From CAZCTC01 sp964501335 (GTDB taxonomy: Bacteria > Chloroflexota > Anaerolineae > B4-G1 > SLSP01): DNA of 64,000 nucleotides. This document shows, piece after piece, positions 39,921 to 48,378 of the stretch. The position numbers and the translations under genes are program-made. How positions within the stretch are numbered: the first letter of the stretch is position 1; each line of letters begins with the position of its first letter. The stretch spans positions 110,328 to 174,327 of the forward strand of contig CAZCTC010000005.1 in NCBI GenBank assembly GCA_964501335.1, written 5' to 3'. Below the pieces are notes generated by a model, which ran no database searches, had not been told where the DNA came from, and saw nothing but the letters and a program-made list of their open reading frames with translations.

Positions 39921-41495
39921 GTGCCTTTCCGGCAATCCCATTTTTTTTGGATTGGACTCATTTGCTCTCTGGCCGCGTTAACGGGCGCGGCATTTTTTCT
40001 ACTCTCTCCAGGCACCCTTTTTTCGCTCACCGGCGAAGAAAACTTACAGGCACAAATGCGGGCAGTGATCCAGTGGGCCTTCCACTGGACACGCCCCCAG
40101 CCCCAAACCGCTAACGATCTGCGCATGCGCTATCAGGAACTTCCCCCTTTCGGTGTCAACACCTTTCTTGAACAAGAAGTCGAACCCGCCAAACGTGAAC
40201 GCTCCCTGCAAATGATCTCCGAAGCCGGTTTCCGCTGGATTCGCCAGCCCTTTGCCTGGTCCGATATTGAAATCCACGGCAAAGGCGATTTTGAAGACCG
40301 CCGCAACGATCCCCCACGCTCGGCCTGGGAAAAGTACGATCAAATCATCGATATGGCGGAAAAATACGATCTGGAAATCATCGCCCGGCTCGGCGCTCCG
40401 CCCAACTGGAGTCGTGCCGATGGCAATGCCCGGGGCGATTTCGCTCCACCCGACAACTTTGAAGATTTCGCCGATTTCGCCGAAACGATCGCCCGCCGCT
40501 ACCAGGGCCGCCTTCATTATTACCAGATCTGGAACGAACCCAATATCTACCCCGAATGGGGCAATCAAACGGTCGATCCCGAAGCCTACACCCAACTGCT
40601 CTGCCTGACCTATCAACGGATCAAAGCGGTCGATCCCGAAGCCGTGATTATCAGCGGTGCCATGGCCCCCACAGATCAACTCGGCACTCCCAACAGTCAG
40701 GGTGGCAACAATCTAATGGATGGGATCTTTCTGCAACGGATGTACGATGCCGGCGCCCAACCCTGTTTTGATGTAATGGCGCTCAATAACTATATGCTCT
40801 GGTCCGGCCCTACGGATCGTCGCATGCGCCCGCAATTGATCAACTTCTCTCGCCCGGAATGGATCCGCGATCTCATGGTCGCCAACGGCGATGCCGCCAA
40901 ACCCATCTGGATCAGCGAGATGAACAGTAATGTCGTCCCCGAATCGCTGCCCGCCAATTTCGGCCGCGTCACGGAAGAGCAACAGGCCCGTTATGCCGTC
41001 GCCGCCTATGAACGCATCCAACAAGAATGGCCCTGGGCCGGTGTAACGACGGTCTGGTTCTTCAAACGAGCCTCCGATGCTGAAAAGGATCAGGCCTGGT
41101 ACTATTTCCGGCTGGTCGAACCCGACTTCACCCCTCTGCCGGTCTACACCTCGCTGAAAGATTACCTGACGCAACTGCCTCCCACCCTCTACGCCGGCCG
41201 CCATCCCGCCAATACCTGGCAACTGACCTACCACGGCGAATGGAAAGCCCACGGCGAAAACCGCATCGCTGAAACAGAAGCCGGCCTCACCCTGATCTGG
41301 GAAGGCCAGAATCTGATCCTTCACACGGGCACCCAATCCGGGAAACTATATTACACCACAGCCGATGGCCAGTCTAAAGAGATTTCCCTCACCGGAGCCC
41401 CCGTTTCCCTACCCCGGCTTGCTGCCGGCGGACCGCAAACGCTCACGTTAAAGTTCGATCCCGGCATCGAACTGACTGAAATCGAGATCCGCTGA
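39921..41495 (+). CDS. Membrane-anchored clan-A glycoside hydrolase
   Basis: This protein of 524 residues starts at GTG 39921 with one signal/anchor helix (FFWIGLICSLAALTGAAFFL, ~8-28). A (beta/alpha)8 barrel follows, from GVNTFLEQEVEPAKRERSL to about residue 425, then a beta-rich C-terminal domain. The likely acid/base is Glu206 (YYQIWNEPN) and the nucleophile Glu333 (PIWISEMNSN), a clan-A pattern close to GH39/GH5-like enzymes. The substrate is an outside polysaccharide or glycoside; which one cannot be told. It is coupled to the small cysteine-cluster gene. Confidence 0.84.
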   Translation: MPFRQSHFFWIGLICSLAALTGAAFFLLSPGTLFSLTGEENLQAQMRAVIQWAFHWTRPQPQTANDLRMRYQELPPFGVNTFLEQEVEPAKRERSLQMISEAGFRWIRQPFAWSDIEIHGKGDFEDRRNDPPRSAWEKYDQIIDMAEKYDLEIIARLGAPPNWSRADGNARGDFAPPDNFEDFADFAETIARRYQGRLHYYQIWNEPNIYPEWGNQTVDPEAYTQLLCLTYQRIKAVDPEAVIISGAMAPTDQLGTPNSQGGNNLMDGIFLQRMYDAGAQPCFDVMALNNYMLWSGPTDRRMRPQLINFSRPEWIRDLMVANGDAAKPIWISEMNSNVVPESLPANFGRVTEEQQARYAVAAYERIQQEWPWAGVTTVWFFKRASDAEKDQAWYYFRLVEPDFTPLPVYTSLKDYLTQLPPTLYAGRHPANTWQLTYHGEWKAHGENRIAETEAGLTLIWEGQNLILHTGTQSGKLYYTTADGQSKEISLTGAPVSLPRLAAGGPQTLTLKFDPGIELTEIEIR

Positions 41496-41513
41496 TCAAG
41501 GTTAAAATGATAG

Positions 41514-41541
41514 TTGCGCTACGGCCGTTTTATGGTATACT
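41514..41541 (+). promoter_or_regulatory. rpsO promoter with extended -10
   Basis: TTGCGC (41514-41519), a 16-base spacer and TGG-TATACT (-10 at 41536-41541). The layout resembles the radA promoter. Confidence 0.7.
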
Positions 41542-41614
41542 TCCCACCGCAGGTTAACGGCTGACCGGTAAATCCTGTGATATTCGGGCAGTCTTTCGAA
41601 AGGAGTTGCTGGAC

Positions 41615-41881
41615 GTGCTGACAAAGGAACAAAAAGAAACACTTATTCGTGAGTATGGACTCGCGCAAAACGATACGGGCTCACCGGAAGTGCAGGTTGC
41701 CCTGCTCACTCACCGCATCAATCAACTGACTGAGCATCTGAAAATCAACAAGCATGACGAGCACTCCCGCCTGGGATTGTTCAAAATGGTGGGGCTTCGC
41801 CGCCGCCAGTTGAGCTATCTGCAGCGGGTAAGCCCGGACCGCTATCGCCAGTTGATCCAGCGGCTGGGCCTGCGCAAGTAA
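41615..41881 (+). CDS. rpsO: Ribosomal protein uS15
   Basis: This protein of 88 residues matches the family length and conserved motifs: EYGLAQNDTGSPEVQVALLTHRINQLTEHLKI and the HSRLGLFKMVGLRRRQLSYL segment that binds 16S rRNA. GTG 41615 is chosen because AAAGGAG lies 9 bases upstream; the TTG at 41606 directly abuts it and is too close. It is followed by a hairpin and pnp, the common rpsO-pnp order. Confidence 0.97.
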   Translation: MLTKEQKETLIREYGLAQNDTGSPEVQVALLTHRINQLTEHLKINKHDEHSRLGLFKMVGLRRRQLSYLQRVSPDRYRQLIQRLGLRK

Positions 41882-41907
41882 TCCATCTTTTTTTTTGGCC
41901 CTGAAAC

Positions 41908-41950
41908 GAACGAGTAGATGCGGCCATTAACATCTACTCGTTCATTTATA
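41908..41950 (+). terminator. Hairpin/attenuator between rpsO and pnp
   Basis: A 13-bp perfect stem, GAACGAGTAGATG (41908-41920) with CATCTACTCGTTC (41931-41943), followed by ATTTATATTT. It may terminate part of the rpsO transcript before pnp. Confidence 0.75.
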
Positions 41951-41983
41951 TTTCCACCTTATCATCCCGGCAACCGGAATTCG

Positions 41984-42052
41984 GGAGGTAAGAATTGGGG
42001 TATGGCGCGCATCGCAGGCTGCACGCTATACCCCAGTCTTTACCTTCCATTC
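41984..42052 (+). promoter_or_regulatory. Long stem-loop in the pnp leader
   Basis: Inner arms GGGGTATGGCGCGC (41997-42010) and GCACGCTATACCCC (42021-42034) pair with one G.U and one mismatch. Outer AGGTAAGA...TCTTTACCT pairing extends it. In E. coli, RNase III cutting of a pnp leader stem leads to PNPase autoregulation; this leader may act similarly, which is inference. Confidence 0.6.
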
Positions 42053-42084
42053 CTGGTCAAGCCGAAACAGGAGAATTTTAACAG

Positions 42085-44280
42085 ATGAATATGGAAGAAC
42101 GTACCTTTACTGCTCAGTTAGGAGCACATACGATCACGTTGTCTACAGGCAAACTGGCCGGACAGGCCGGGGGTGCGGTTTTAATCCGCTGGGGCGACAC
42201 CGTCCTTTTAGCCACCGCTACCATGTCCCGCGCCCCGCGTGAAGGCACCGACTTTTTCCCACTGACCGTGGATTTCGAAGAACGTCTCTACGCTGCCGGA
42301 CGTATTCCGGGCTCTTTCTTCCGCCGGGAAGGCAAACCCTCTGAAAACGCCATCCTCACCAGCCGTCTGATTGACCGCCCCCTCCGCCCGCTTTTCCCCA
42401 AGGATCTGCGCAATGAAGTTCAGGTTGTGGTGACTGCCCTCTCCCAGGACGAAGAGCATCAATCCGATACCCTGAGCATCATTGGAGCCTCCGCCGCCTT
42501 AATGATTTCCGACATCCCCTTCGACGGCCCCGCGGCCGGCGTGCGTGTTGGATTGATCGACGGAGAGTTAATCGTCAATCCCACCATCCTTGAAATGGAA
42601 CAGAGCGTTCTGGATCTGCGGATTGCCGGCAGTGCCGATGCCATCATCATGGTCGAAGCCGGAGGCAATGAAATCGCCGAAGCCACCATGGTCGACGCCC
42701 TCGAACTCGCCTGGAAATCCATGGCGGATGTGCTGCGCGTCCAACACGAAATGCAGACGGCTCTCGGCAAACCGAAACGCGAATATCCCTCCTTTACGAT
42801 CCCCGAAGCACTCAAAACCCGGGTGGCAGAGCTCACTCTGGAACAAATGAAGGAAACTGTCTATCAGAACCAGCTGAAGGGAGAACGGATTGAGGCCCTC
42901 GAACTGCTCAAAGCCGATATCATGGCCCAATTGAGTGAAGAAAGCCTCGCCGCCGGTTGGACCGAAGCCAACATCAATGAAGCCTTCGAAGATATCCTGC
43001 GCGATCTGGTCCGCGACCGCATCGTCAATGAAGGAATCCGCCCCGATGGCCGTGATCCCGTAACGATCCGCCCGTTGGCTGCCGAAGTCGCTTTGCTGCC
43101 TCGCGTCCACGGCAGTGGTCTCTTCACCCGGGGTCAGACCCAGGTCCTGAGTGCCGTCACGTTGGGCATGCCCAGCGAAGAGCAGACGCTCGACGACCTT
43201 TTCCCGGAAGATACCAAACGCTACATCCATCACTACAACTTTCCGCCCTTCTCCACGGGAGAAACGGGCCGCCTGGGCTCCCCGCGCCGCCGCGAAATCG
43301 GCCACGGCGCCCTGGCTGAACGCGCACTCTTGCCGGTCATTCCCGCGGAAAAGGAATTCCCTTACACGATCCGCGTGGTGAGCGAAGTCTTGTCGTCCAA
43401 CGGCAGCTCGTCGATGGCCTCAGTCTGCGGCAGCACCCTCTCCCTGATGGATGCGGGTGTGCCGTTGAAGGCCCCCGTCGCCGGGATCGCCATGGGCCTG
43501 GTCACCGCTGGAGATAAATATCGTGTCCTGACCGATATCCAGGGGATGGAAGATCACCTCGGCGATATGGATTTCAAAGTCGCCGGGACCCGCCAGGGCA
43601 TTACCGCCCTGCAAATGGACATTAAGATCAAGGGAGTCACCCGCGAGATCCTGAGCCAGGCCCTGGCCCAGGCCCGGGTTGCCCGCGAACAGATCCTGAC
43701 GCTGATCCAGGAAACCATGCCGGCGCCGCGGGCAGAGCTTTCGCCCTATGCCCCGCGCATGCTCAGCATCAAGATCAACCCCGACAAAATCGGGGCGGTG
43801 ATCGGGCCGGGCGGAAAGAACATCCGCGGCCTGCAGGCCGAATTCGGCGTCAAGATCGACATCGAAGAAGACGGCACGGTCTTCATCGCTTCGCCGGGTG
43901 GGTTGGGAGCCGAAGAAGCCCGCACCCGCATCCAGTCGATGACCGATTCGGCGGAAGTCGGACGGATCTACAACGGGCGCGTCGTCCGGGTCACCGATTT
44001 CGGCGCTTTCATTGAAATTTTGCCCGGAACGGACGGAATGGTCCACATTTCACAGCTTTCGGATCACCGGGTCCCCAGCGTCAAAGACGTGGTCGATGTC
44101 GGCGACGAAATCCTGGTGATGGTCACGGATATCGATCCGGAAGGCAAAATTCGGCTTTCTCGCCGCGCCGTCCTGGAAGGTTGGACTCTGGACGAAGCCA
44201 GAGCCCAGGATCAGGCTGGACGCCCCGCAGGCGGGGGTGGCGGCGGTCGCCGCGACGGACAGGCGCCCCGCCGGCGCTAA
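42085..44280 (+). CDS. pnp: Polyribonucleotide nucleotidyltransferase (PNPase)
   Basis: This 731-residue 3'-to-5' exoribonuclease forms trimers. It has two RNase PH domains (first ~10-220, second ~310-540, with the catalytic segment GTRQGITALQMDIK and the SSNGSSSMASVCGS phosphate loop), an intervening helical linker, a KH domain (KIGAVIGPGGKNIRGLQ) and a C-terminal S1 domain (GRIYNGRVVRVTDFGAFIEI). The Gly/Arg-rich tail (GRPAGGGGGGRRDGQAPRRR) is common. Start ATG 42085 has AGGAG 12 bases upstream; ATG 42091 is an alternative. Confidence 0.96.
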   Translation: MNMEERTFTAQLGAHTITLSTGKLAGQAGGAVLIRWGDTVLLATATMSRAPREGTDFFPLTVDFEERLYAAGRIPGSFFRREGKPSENAILTSRLIDRPLRPLFPKDLRNEVQVVVTALSQDEEHQSDTLSIIGASAALMISDIPFDGPAAGVRVGLIDGELIVNPTILEMEQSVLDLRIAGSADAIIMVEAGGNEIAEATMVDALELAWKSMADVLRVQHEMQTALGKPKREYPSFTIPEALKTRVAELTLEQMKETVYQNQLKGERIEALELLKADIMAQLSEESLAAGWTEANINEAFEDILRDLVRDRIVNEGIRPDGRDPVTIRPLAAEVALLPRVHGSGLFTRGQTQVLSAVTLGMPSEEQTLDDLFPEDTKRYIHHYNFPPFSTGETGRLGSPRRREIGHGALAERALLPVIPAEKEFPYTIRVVSEVLSSNGSSSMASVCGSTLSLMDAGVPLKAPVAGIAMGLVTAGDKYRVLTDIQGMEDHLGDMDFKVAGTRQGITALQMDIKIKGVTREILSQALAQARVAREQILTLIQETMPAPRAELSPYAPRMLSIKINPDKIGAVIGPGGKNIRGLQAEFGVKIDIEEDGTVFIASPGGLGAEEARTRIQSMTDSAEVGRIYNGRVVRVTDFGAFIEILPGTDGMVHISQLSDHRVPSVKDVVDVGDEILVMVTDIDPEGKIRLSRRAVLEGWTLDEARAQDQAGRPAGGGGGGRRDGQAPRRR

Positions 44281-44290
44281 ACAAAATCTT

Positions 44291-44323
44291 CGGGGCCGGG
44301 TTAATCCCGGCCCCGTTTTTTTT
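44291..44323 (+). terminator. Classic terminator of pnp
   Basis: Stem CGGGGCCGGG with CCCGGCCCCG, loop TTAAT, then nine T. The AI-2E gene starts only 8 bases after the T-run. Confidence 0.92.
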
Positions 44324-44330
44324 AAGAGCG

Positions 44331-45545
44331 ATGAGTTCACCCGCCTGGTCGCCCACAACCAAAGCCTTTGCAGTAGCCCTGATCCTTTTTCTTACCGGGT
44401 TAGGCATCTACCTGCTACGTTCTCTGCTCCCCCTGCTTACAGCCGCCTTTTTGATCGCCTACCTGTTGGCTCCCGCAGTCGACTGGATTCAACGCCGCGG
44501 CATTCCACGCGGAATTGCCACGGCCGCCATCTATTTCTTAATTCTATTGCCGGTTATCATCGCCCCAGCCTCAGTTCTCACCTCCCTGATCCAACAGTTG
44601 CAAAATGTGCAACTGGACGTCCAGTTGCTGATTAAAACAATCCTGGATTTTCTCTCTAAACCGTTGCAAATCGGCGGCTACACGGTTCAGCTCGACTGGC
44701 TGTACAATCAGCTCAGCCGCAGCCTCGGCGATCTGGTTCCCCAATTAGCCCCACGCACGGTCTCCTTCATTGTTTCTGTAGCTGGCGGATTTGTCGAAGG
44801 CTTTCTCATCCTGGTTTTTTCTTCCTATTTTTTGATCGAAGCTCCGGCAATCGTCTCCTGGATCTATAACAGCGCGCCTCCTGGCTACCAAATGGATGTG
44901 GAACATCTTCTGAAACAAATCAATCTGGTCTGGAACGGTTTTTTCCGCGCCCAATTGATCCAGGCCTTCTTCTTCGGCGGCCTCGTCACCCTGGTCATGG
45001 CCGCTTTGGGAATCCGCAGTGCCTTATTGTTGGGTGCCATCGCTGGCCTGCTGGAAATAGCTCCCCGCGTCGGACACAGCCTGTCAGCCTTTATCGGCAC
45101 CGCTATTGTCTTTTTTGAAGGTTCAACGTATATTCAAATTGGAAATGGCTGGTTTGCTCTGTTAGTTCTGGTCGTTTACATGGCGCTGAACGAGCTCGAC
45201 AGCGCTTATCTGTTGCCAAACCTGATCGGACGCCGGGTTCAACTCTCTCCATTGATCATCCTGCTGGGAATCATCGCCGGAGCCGTCATAGGAGGCATCC
45301 TGGGAGTTATCCTGGCCACCCCGGTCATCGGAACTTTGCGGGTGTTAGGGCGATATGTCTACAGCAAACTCTTCGACCTTCCCCCCTACACTCCGTTACC
45401 CGAAGAAAAATTACCCCAGCCCCGCAGCTGGCTAACCAAACCAGGTCAGCCCTCCGATCCCGGAGGGCTTTTACCTCGAGCTATCAAAAATTTTAGGGAG
45501 GATAGATATGGACGACACCAACGTAAAAACTCTGGCCGAGACTGA
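44331..45545 (+). CDS. AI-2E/PerM-family transporter, probably frameshifted at its end
   Basis: This 404-residue membrane protein has seven to eight helices. It starts at ATG 44331 and keeps the family order: two N-terminal helices (AFAVALILFLTGLGIYLL, LLTAAFLIAYLLAP), a cytoplasmic region, then FSSYFLIEAPAIVSW and the signature region NELDSAYLLPNLIGRRVQLSPLIILLGI. Members are putative exporters; a role with autoinducer-2 is only known for one. The last ~45 residues (from about PRSWLTKP) pass over a terminator-like hairpin and overlap the next gene. A TAA at 45433-45435 one frame away suggests a frameshift just upstream. Confidence 0.85.
   Translation: MSSPAWSPTTKAFAVALILFLTGLGIYLLRSLLPLLTAAFLIAYLLAPAVDWIQRRGIPRGIATAAIYFLILLPVIIAPASVLTSLIQQLQNVQLDVQLLIKTILDFLSKPLQIGGYTVQLDWLYNQLSRSLGDLVPQLAPRTVSFIVSVAGGFVEGFLILVFSSYFLIEAPAIVSWIYNSAPPGYQMDVEHLLKQINLVWNGFFRAQLIQAFFFGGLVTLVMAALGIRSALLLGAIAGLLEIAPRVGHSLSAFIGTAIVFFEGSTYIQIGNGWFALLVLVVYMALNELDSAYLLPNLIGRRVQLSPLIILLGIIAGAVIGGILGVILATPVIGTLRVLGRYVYSKLFDLPPYTPLPEEKLPQPRSWLTKPGQPSDPGGLLPRAIKNFREDRYGRHQRKNSGRD
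45448..45474 (+). terminator. Terminator-like hairpin inside the AI-2E frame
   Basis: Stem AGCCCTCCG (45448-45456) with CGGAGGGCT (45461-45469), loop ATCC, then TTTT. It would be a normal terminator if the gene ended at the TAA 13 bases upstream. Confidence 0.65.
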
Positions 45546-45681
45546 ACAATATGCAATCTGGACCGACGAAGAATCCGATGGAGAAAAAACCTATCACCTG
45601 GAACTGGGAGATGTCACCATCCATTTCATCGCCGAAGACTGGACCGAACTGCTCCAATTGATGAAAAAAGTCATTCGCTAA
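45508..45681 (+). CDS. 57-residue small acidic protein
   Basis: ATG 45508, after GGGAGG with 7-base spacing, opens a 57-residue frame starting MDDTNVKTLAETEQYAIW and ending ELLQLMKKVIR. It is acidic, with alternating hydrophobic residues and no cysteines. It overlaps the AI-2E frame by 38 bases, which is easiest to explain if the AI-2E frame truly ends earlier. The clean ribosome site and good coding-like composition support it; I do not recognise it. Confidence 0.7.
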   Translation: MDDTNVKTLAETEQYAIWTDEESDGEKTYHLELGDVTIHFIAEDWTELLQLMKKVIR

Positions 45682-45755
45682 CTTTTCAAAACTCGCTGAC
45701 CATCCCTCGCTACAAGCCTGAAAACTGCTTTCCTGGCCAGGATGGAAAAACTTCT

Positions 45756-45790
45756 GTTCGCGCGCCTGTTGAGGCGCGCGAACACATAAA
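45756..45790 (+). terminator. Free-standing TTCGCGCG hairpin 2
   Basis: Perfect 12-bp stem GTTCGCGCGCCT (45756-45767) with AGGCGCGCGAAC (45772-45783), loop GTTG. The TTCGCGCG core is shared with 6648 and 60942. Position 75 bases after the small gene suggests a terminator or mRNA 3' end. Confidence 0.65.
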
Positions 45791-45839
45791 CACCCCCAGA
45801 TCCATTTTTAGTGAGCTTCTAACCATGCTTTCCTGATTA

Positions 45840-45848
45840 TGATATAAT
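45840..45848 (+). promoter_or_regulatory. Extended -10 promoter of the AmmeMemoRadiSam operon
   Basis: TGA-TATAAT (45840-45848) is a perfect extended -10. A good -35 is not seen. Transcription would start close to 45855, right at the hairpin that follows. Confidence 0.5.
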
Positions 45849-45854
45849 GAAATC

Positions 45855-45890
45855 GGGGGCGCGATCTGCCTACAAACAGATCGCCCCCGG
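45855..45890 (+). promoter_or_regulatory. 5' hairpin of the AmmeMemoRadiSam transcript
   Basis: GGGGGCGCGATCTG pairs with CAGATCGCCCCC, with a two-base bulge and loop CCTACAAA. It begins at the expected transcript start and stops just before the GGGAGG ribosome site of the first gene, so it could protect the 5' end or compete with the ribosome. Confidence 0.55.
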
Positions 45891-45899
45891 GAGGAAACC

Positions 45900-46922
45900 A
45901 TGCGAAAAGAAGTGGAATTGATGCGCCCCCTACACGATCGCGCTGTGCAATGTTTAATCTGCGAACATTTTTGCACACTCAAACCAGGAGAATGGGGAAA
46001 ATGCGGCGTCCGTTTCAACGAAGAAAATCGGGAATATCTCGTTGTCTATGGACAGGCCATCGCAGCCAATATCGATCCCATCGAAAAGAAACCCCTCTTT
46101 CATTTTCTGCCGGGCAGCCAGGCCCTTTCTATCGGCACTTATGGGTGCAACCTCTGCTGTCTCTGGTGTCAAAACTGGAATATCTCACAAGTTCATCCTA
46201 CAGATTGGCAAAACGCCGATTTAGGAGAACGTCTGGAACCGGCCGAACTGGTCGAAATCGCTTCCCGCCGCCACATCGCCTCCATCGCCTATACTTACAA
46301 CGAGCCTACCGTCTACTTTGAATATACCTACGATACGGCTCAAATCGCCCGTGAACAGGGCATTAAGAATGTCTATGTCTCTAATGGGTACATGTCCCCA
46401 CAAGTCTTGGAAAAAATTACGCCTTATCTGGATGCCGCCAATATCGATCTTAAAGGCTTTACCGAAGAGTTCTACCGTAAATATACCGGAGCACGCCTGG
46501 AACCGGTCAAACGCAATATCGCCACGCTGGCTCATACTCCGGAAGTCTGGATAGAAGTCACCACACTCTTGATCCCGGACCTCAATGATTCCAATCCGGA
46601 ATTAGAAGCCATGGCCGCCTGGTTGGCTGAAGTCGATCCGGAAATGCCCTGGCATGTCACCGCGTTCCATCCTGATTACAAACTCCAGGATCGCCCTCCG
46701 ACCTCAACCGCCGCGCTGGAACGGGCCTATCAAATCGGCAAGGCCGCAGGACTCAAATATGTTTATGTAGGCAATGTCCTTGCCGCCGACCGTGAAAATA
46801 CCCGCTGTCCTCACTGCAATGCTTTGCTGGTCCAACGCGCCGGGTACCGAATCAAAACCAGCTGGCAAACTCCAGGAATTTGTTCAACCTGTCAAACCCC
46901 CCTTGCCGGGGTCTGGAAATAG
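45900..46922 (+). CDS. amrS: AmmeMemoRadiSam system radical SAM enzyme
   Basis: This 340-residue radical SAM protein, with Cys83, Cys87 and Cys90 in GCNLCCLWCQN, binds the SAM-activating 4Fe-4S cluster. N-terminal cysteines 18, 21, 25 and 35 (CLICEHFC, GKCGVR) and a C-terminal CxxC pair (CPHCN, CSTCQ) probably hold zinc or clusters. The GLKYVYVGNV and FHPDYKL segments are diagnostic. It leads an operon with MEMO- and AMMECR1-like genes that almost always occur together; the pathway chemistry is not firmly established. ATG 45900 follows GGGAGG by 4-5 bases. Confidence 0.95.
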   Translation: MRKEVELMRPLHDRAVQCLICEHFCTLKPGEWGKCGVRFNEENREYLVVYGQAIAANIDPIEKKPLFHFLPGSQALSIGTYGCNLCCLWCQNWNISQVHPTDWQNADLGERLEPAELVEIASRRHIASIAYTYNEPTVYFEYTYDTAQIAREQGIKNVYVSNGYMSPQVLEKITPYLDAANIDLKGFTEEFYRKYTGARLEPVKRNIATLAHTPEVWIEVTTLLIPDLNDSNPELEAMAAWLAEVDPEMPWHVTAFHPDYKLQDRPPTSTAALERAYQIGKAAGLKYVYVGNVLAADRENTRCPHCNALLVQRAGYRIKTSWQTPGICSTCQTPLAGVWK

Positions 46923-46932
46923 GAGGATCCTC

Positions 46933-47730
46933 ATGACTATATCCATACGTCCCGCAGCTGTCGCTGGAACATTCTACCCGGCCAGTGGTACTATCCTCCG
47001 GCCTATGCTGGAAACTTATCTTGACGCCGCAAACCCGGATCTCTCTGAAACTCGCGTTCGCGCCGTCATTGTCCCACATGCCGGCTATATCTATTCTGGC
47101 CCAATTGCAGCCTTTGGTTATAAACTCTGGGCCCGTCAACCCACACCCCGTAGAATCTACCTGCTGGGACCAGCCCATCGGGTCTGGTTCCCCGGTGTGG
47201 CTCTGGGAGATTATGATTCTTTTGACACCCCGCTTGGTCCGGTGTCCGTCGACCGGGAACAACTGAGAGTGCTCCAGGCCGCCAATGCCGTTTTTACGAT
47301 TTTACCCCGGGCCCATGAAGGAGAACATTGCCTGGAAGTGCAACTGCCCTTTCTACAAACCTTAGGAGTTTCCGCACCGATCGTCCCCCTGCTCTTCGGC
47401 GAAGTCGATCCTGCCTTTGTAGGCGCACAACTCGCTCCGCTGATCACGCCCGAAGATTGGATCATCGTCAGCTCCGATCTGAGCCACTATCACAGCTATG
47501 AAAGTGCTCGCGCCCGTGATCACGCTTTTCTCAACTATCTGCTACAGGGAGATCAGACCCGAGTCAGCCAGGGAGAGGCCTGCGGGAAAGCGCCTATCCA
47601 AACCTTAATGGTCATCGCAGAACATCAACACTGGCACCCCCACCAACTCGATTATCGTAATTCAGGTGACACAGCCGGCGACCGGCGTCAAGTCGTGGGC
47701 TATGCAGCAATTTCCTATACCGAGGCATAA
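46933..47730 (+). CDS. amrB: AmmeMemoRadiSam system protein B (MEMO1-like)
   Basis: This 265-residue MEMO-fold protein is related to class III dioxygenases. It keeps His in VPHAGYIYSGP, GPAHRVW, the EGEHCLEVQLPF motif and SSDLSHYHSYESA. In human MEMO1 these residues bind copper or iron. It works with the radical SAM enzyme (11 bases upstream) and AMMECR1 (1 base downstream). ATG 46933 is chosen for AGGAGG 6 bases upstream; the longer frame begins inside the previous gene. Confidence 0.95.
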   Translation: MTISIRPAAVAGTFYPASGTILRPMLETYLDAANPDLSETRVRAVIVPHAGYIYSGPIAAFGYKLWARQPTPRRIYLLGPAHRVWFPGVALGDYDSFDTPLGPVSVDREQLRVLQAANAVFTILPRAHEGEHCLEVQLPFLQTLGVSAPIVPLLFGEVDPAFVGAQLAPLITPEDWIIVSSDLSHYHSYESARARDHAFLNYLLQGDQTRVSQGEACGKAPIQTLMVIAEHQHWHPHQLDYRNSGDTAGDRRQVVGYAAISYTEA

Positions 47731-47731
47731 A

Positions 47732-48289
47732 ATGCAACCCGAAGATAAAGTCTACCTGTTACGCCTGGCCCATGAAACGATCCATCGCGCCCTGCGGGGA
47801 GATTCCCAACCCCCGCTCCCCTTAGAAGCACTGGCCCCGGCCCTGCGTGAACCAGGAGCCGCCTTCATCACCCTGACCATCCAGCATGAACTCCGGGGGT
47901 GCATCGGCTCACTGGTCGCACGCCGTCCTCTGGCCATGGATGTCCAACAAAATGCACTCGCGGCAGCCTTCGAAGATCCCCGCTTTCCCCCGTTAACCCT
48001 GGATGAATTTGCCCGGATTGACCTCGAAATCTCGGTACTTTCATCCCCCGAACCCCTGAATTATCAGGGAGCAGAAGATCTTTTGAAAAAACTCCGCCCC
48101 GGCATTGACGGCGTGATCCTGGAACGGGGTTGGAATCGAGCCACCTTCCTGCCTCAGGTGTGGGAACAATTACCCAACCCCGAGGAATTCCTGGCCCATC
48201 TCTGTTACAAAGCCGGCCTGCCCATCAATGCCTGGCACTGGTCTGACATCAAAGTTTCTACCTATCAGGTCGAGAAATTCGGAGCCTGA
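47732..48289 (+). CDS. amrA: AmmeMemoRadiSam system protein A (AMMECR1-like)
   Basis: This 185-residue AMMECR1-domain protein carries the signature LRGCIGSL (~66-73) and the FLPQVWEQLPNPEEFLAHLCYKAGLP segment. The domain is conserved from bacteria to humans, with a Cys that may be catalytic. It starts one base after the MEMO gene with a GAGG inside it. Complete operon of three proteins is typical of the system; no fourth gene is seen. Confidence 0.94.
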   Translation: MQPEDKVYLLRLAHETIHRALRGDSQPPLPLEALAPALREPGAAFITLTIQHELRGCIGSLVARRPLAMDVQQNALAAAFEDPRFPPLTLDEFARIDLEISVLSSPEPLNYQGAEDLLKKLRPGIDGVILERGWNRATFLPQVWEQLPNPEEFLAHLCYKAGLPINAWHWSDIKVSTYQVEKFGA

Positions 48290-48339
48290 ATCTGTGAATT
48301 GCAACCAAAAGGATCTTTTGCTCGTAGAAATCTATGATA

Positions 48340-48358
48340 ACGGTATATGGAATACCGT
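48340..48358 (+). promoter_or_regulatory. Inverted repeat upstream of the first DUF4870 gene
   Basis: ACGGTAT (48340-48346) and ATACCGT (48352-48358), spacer ATGGA, lie 20 bases before ATG 48379. It could be an operator; no promoter boxes of good quality are visible. Confidence 0.4.
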
Positions 48359-48378
48359 ATTATTTAAGGAGGTTTACA

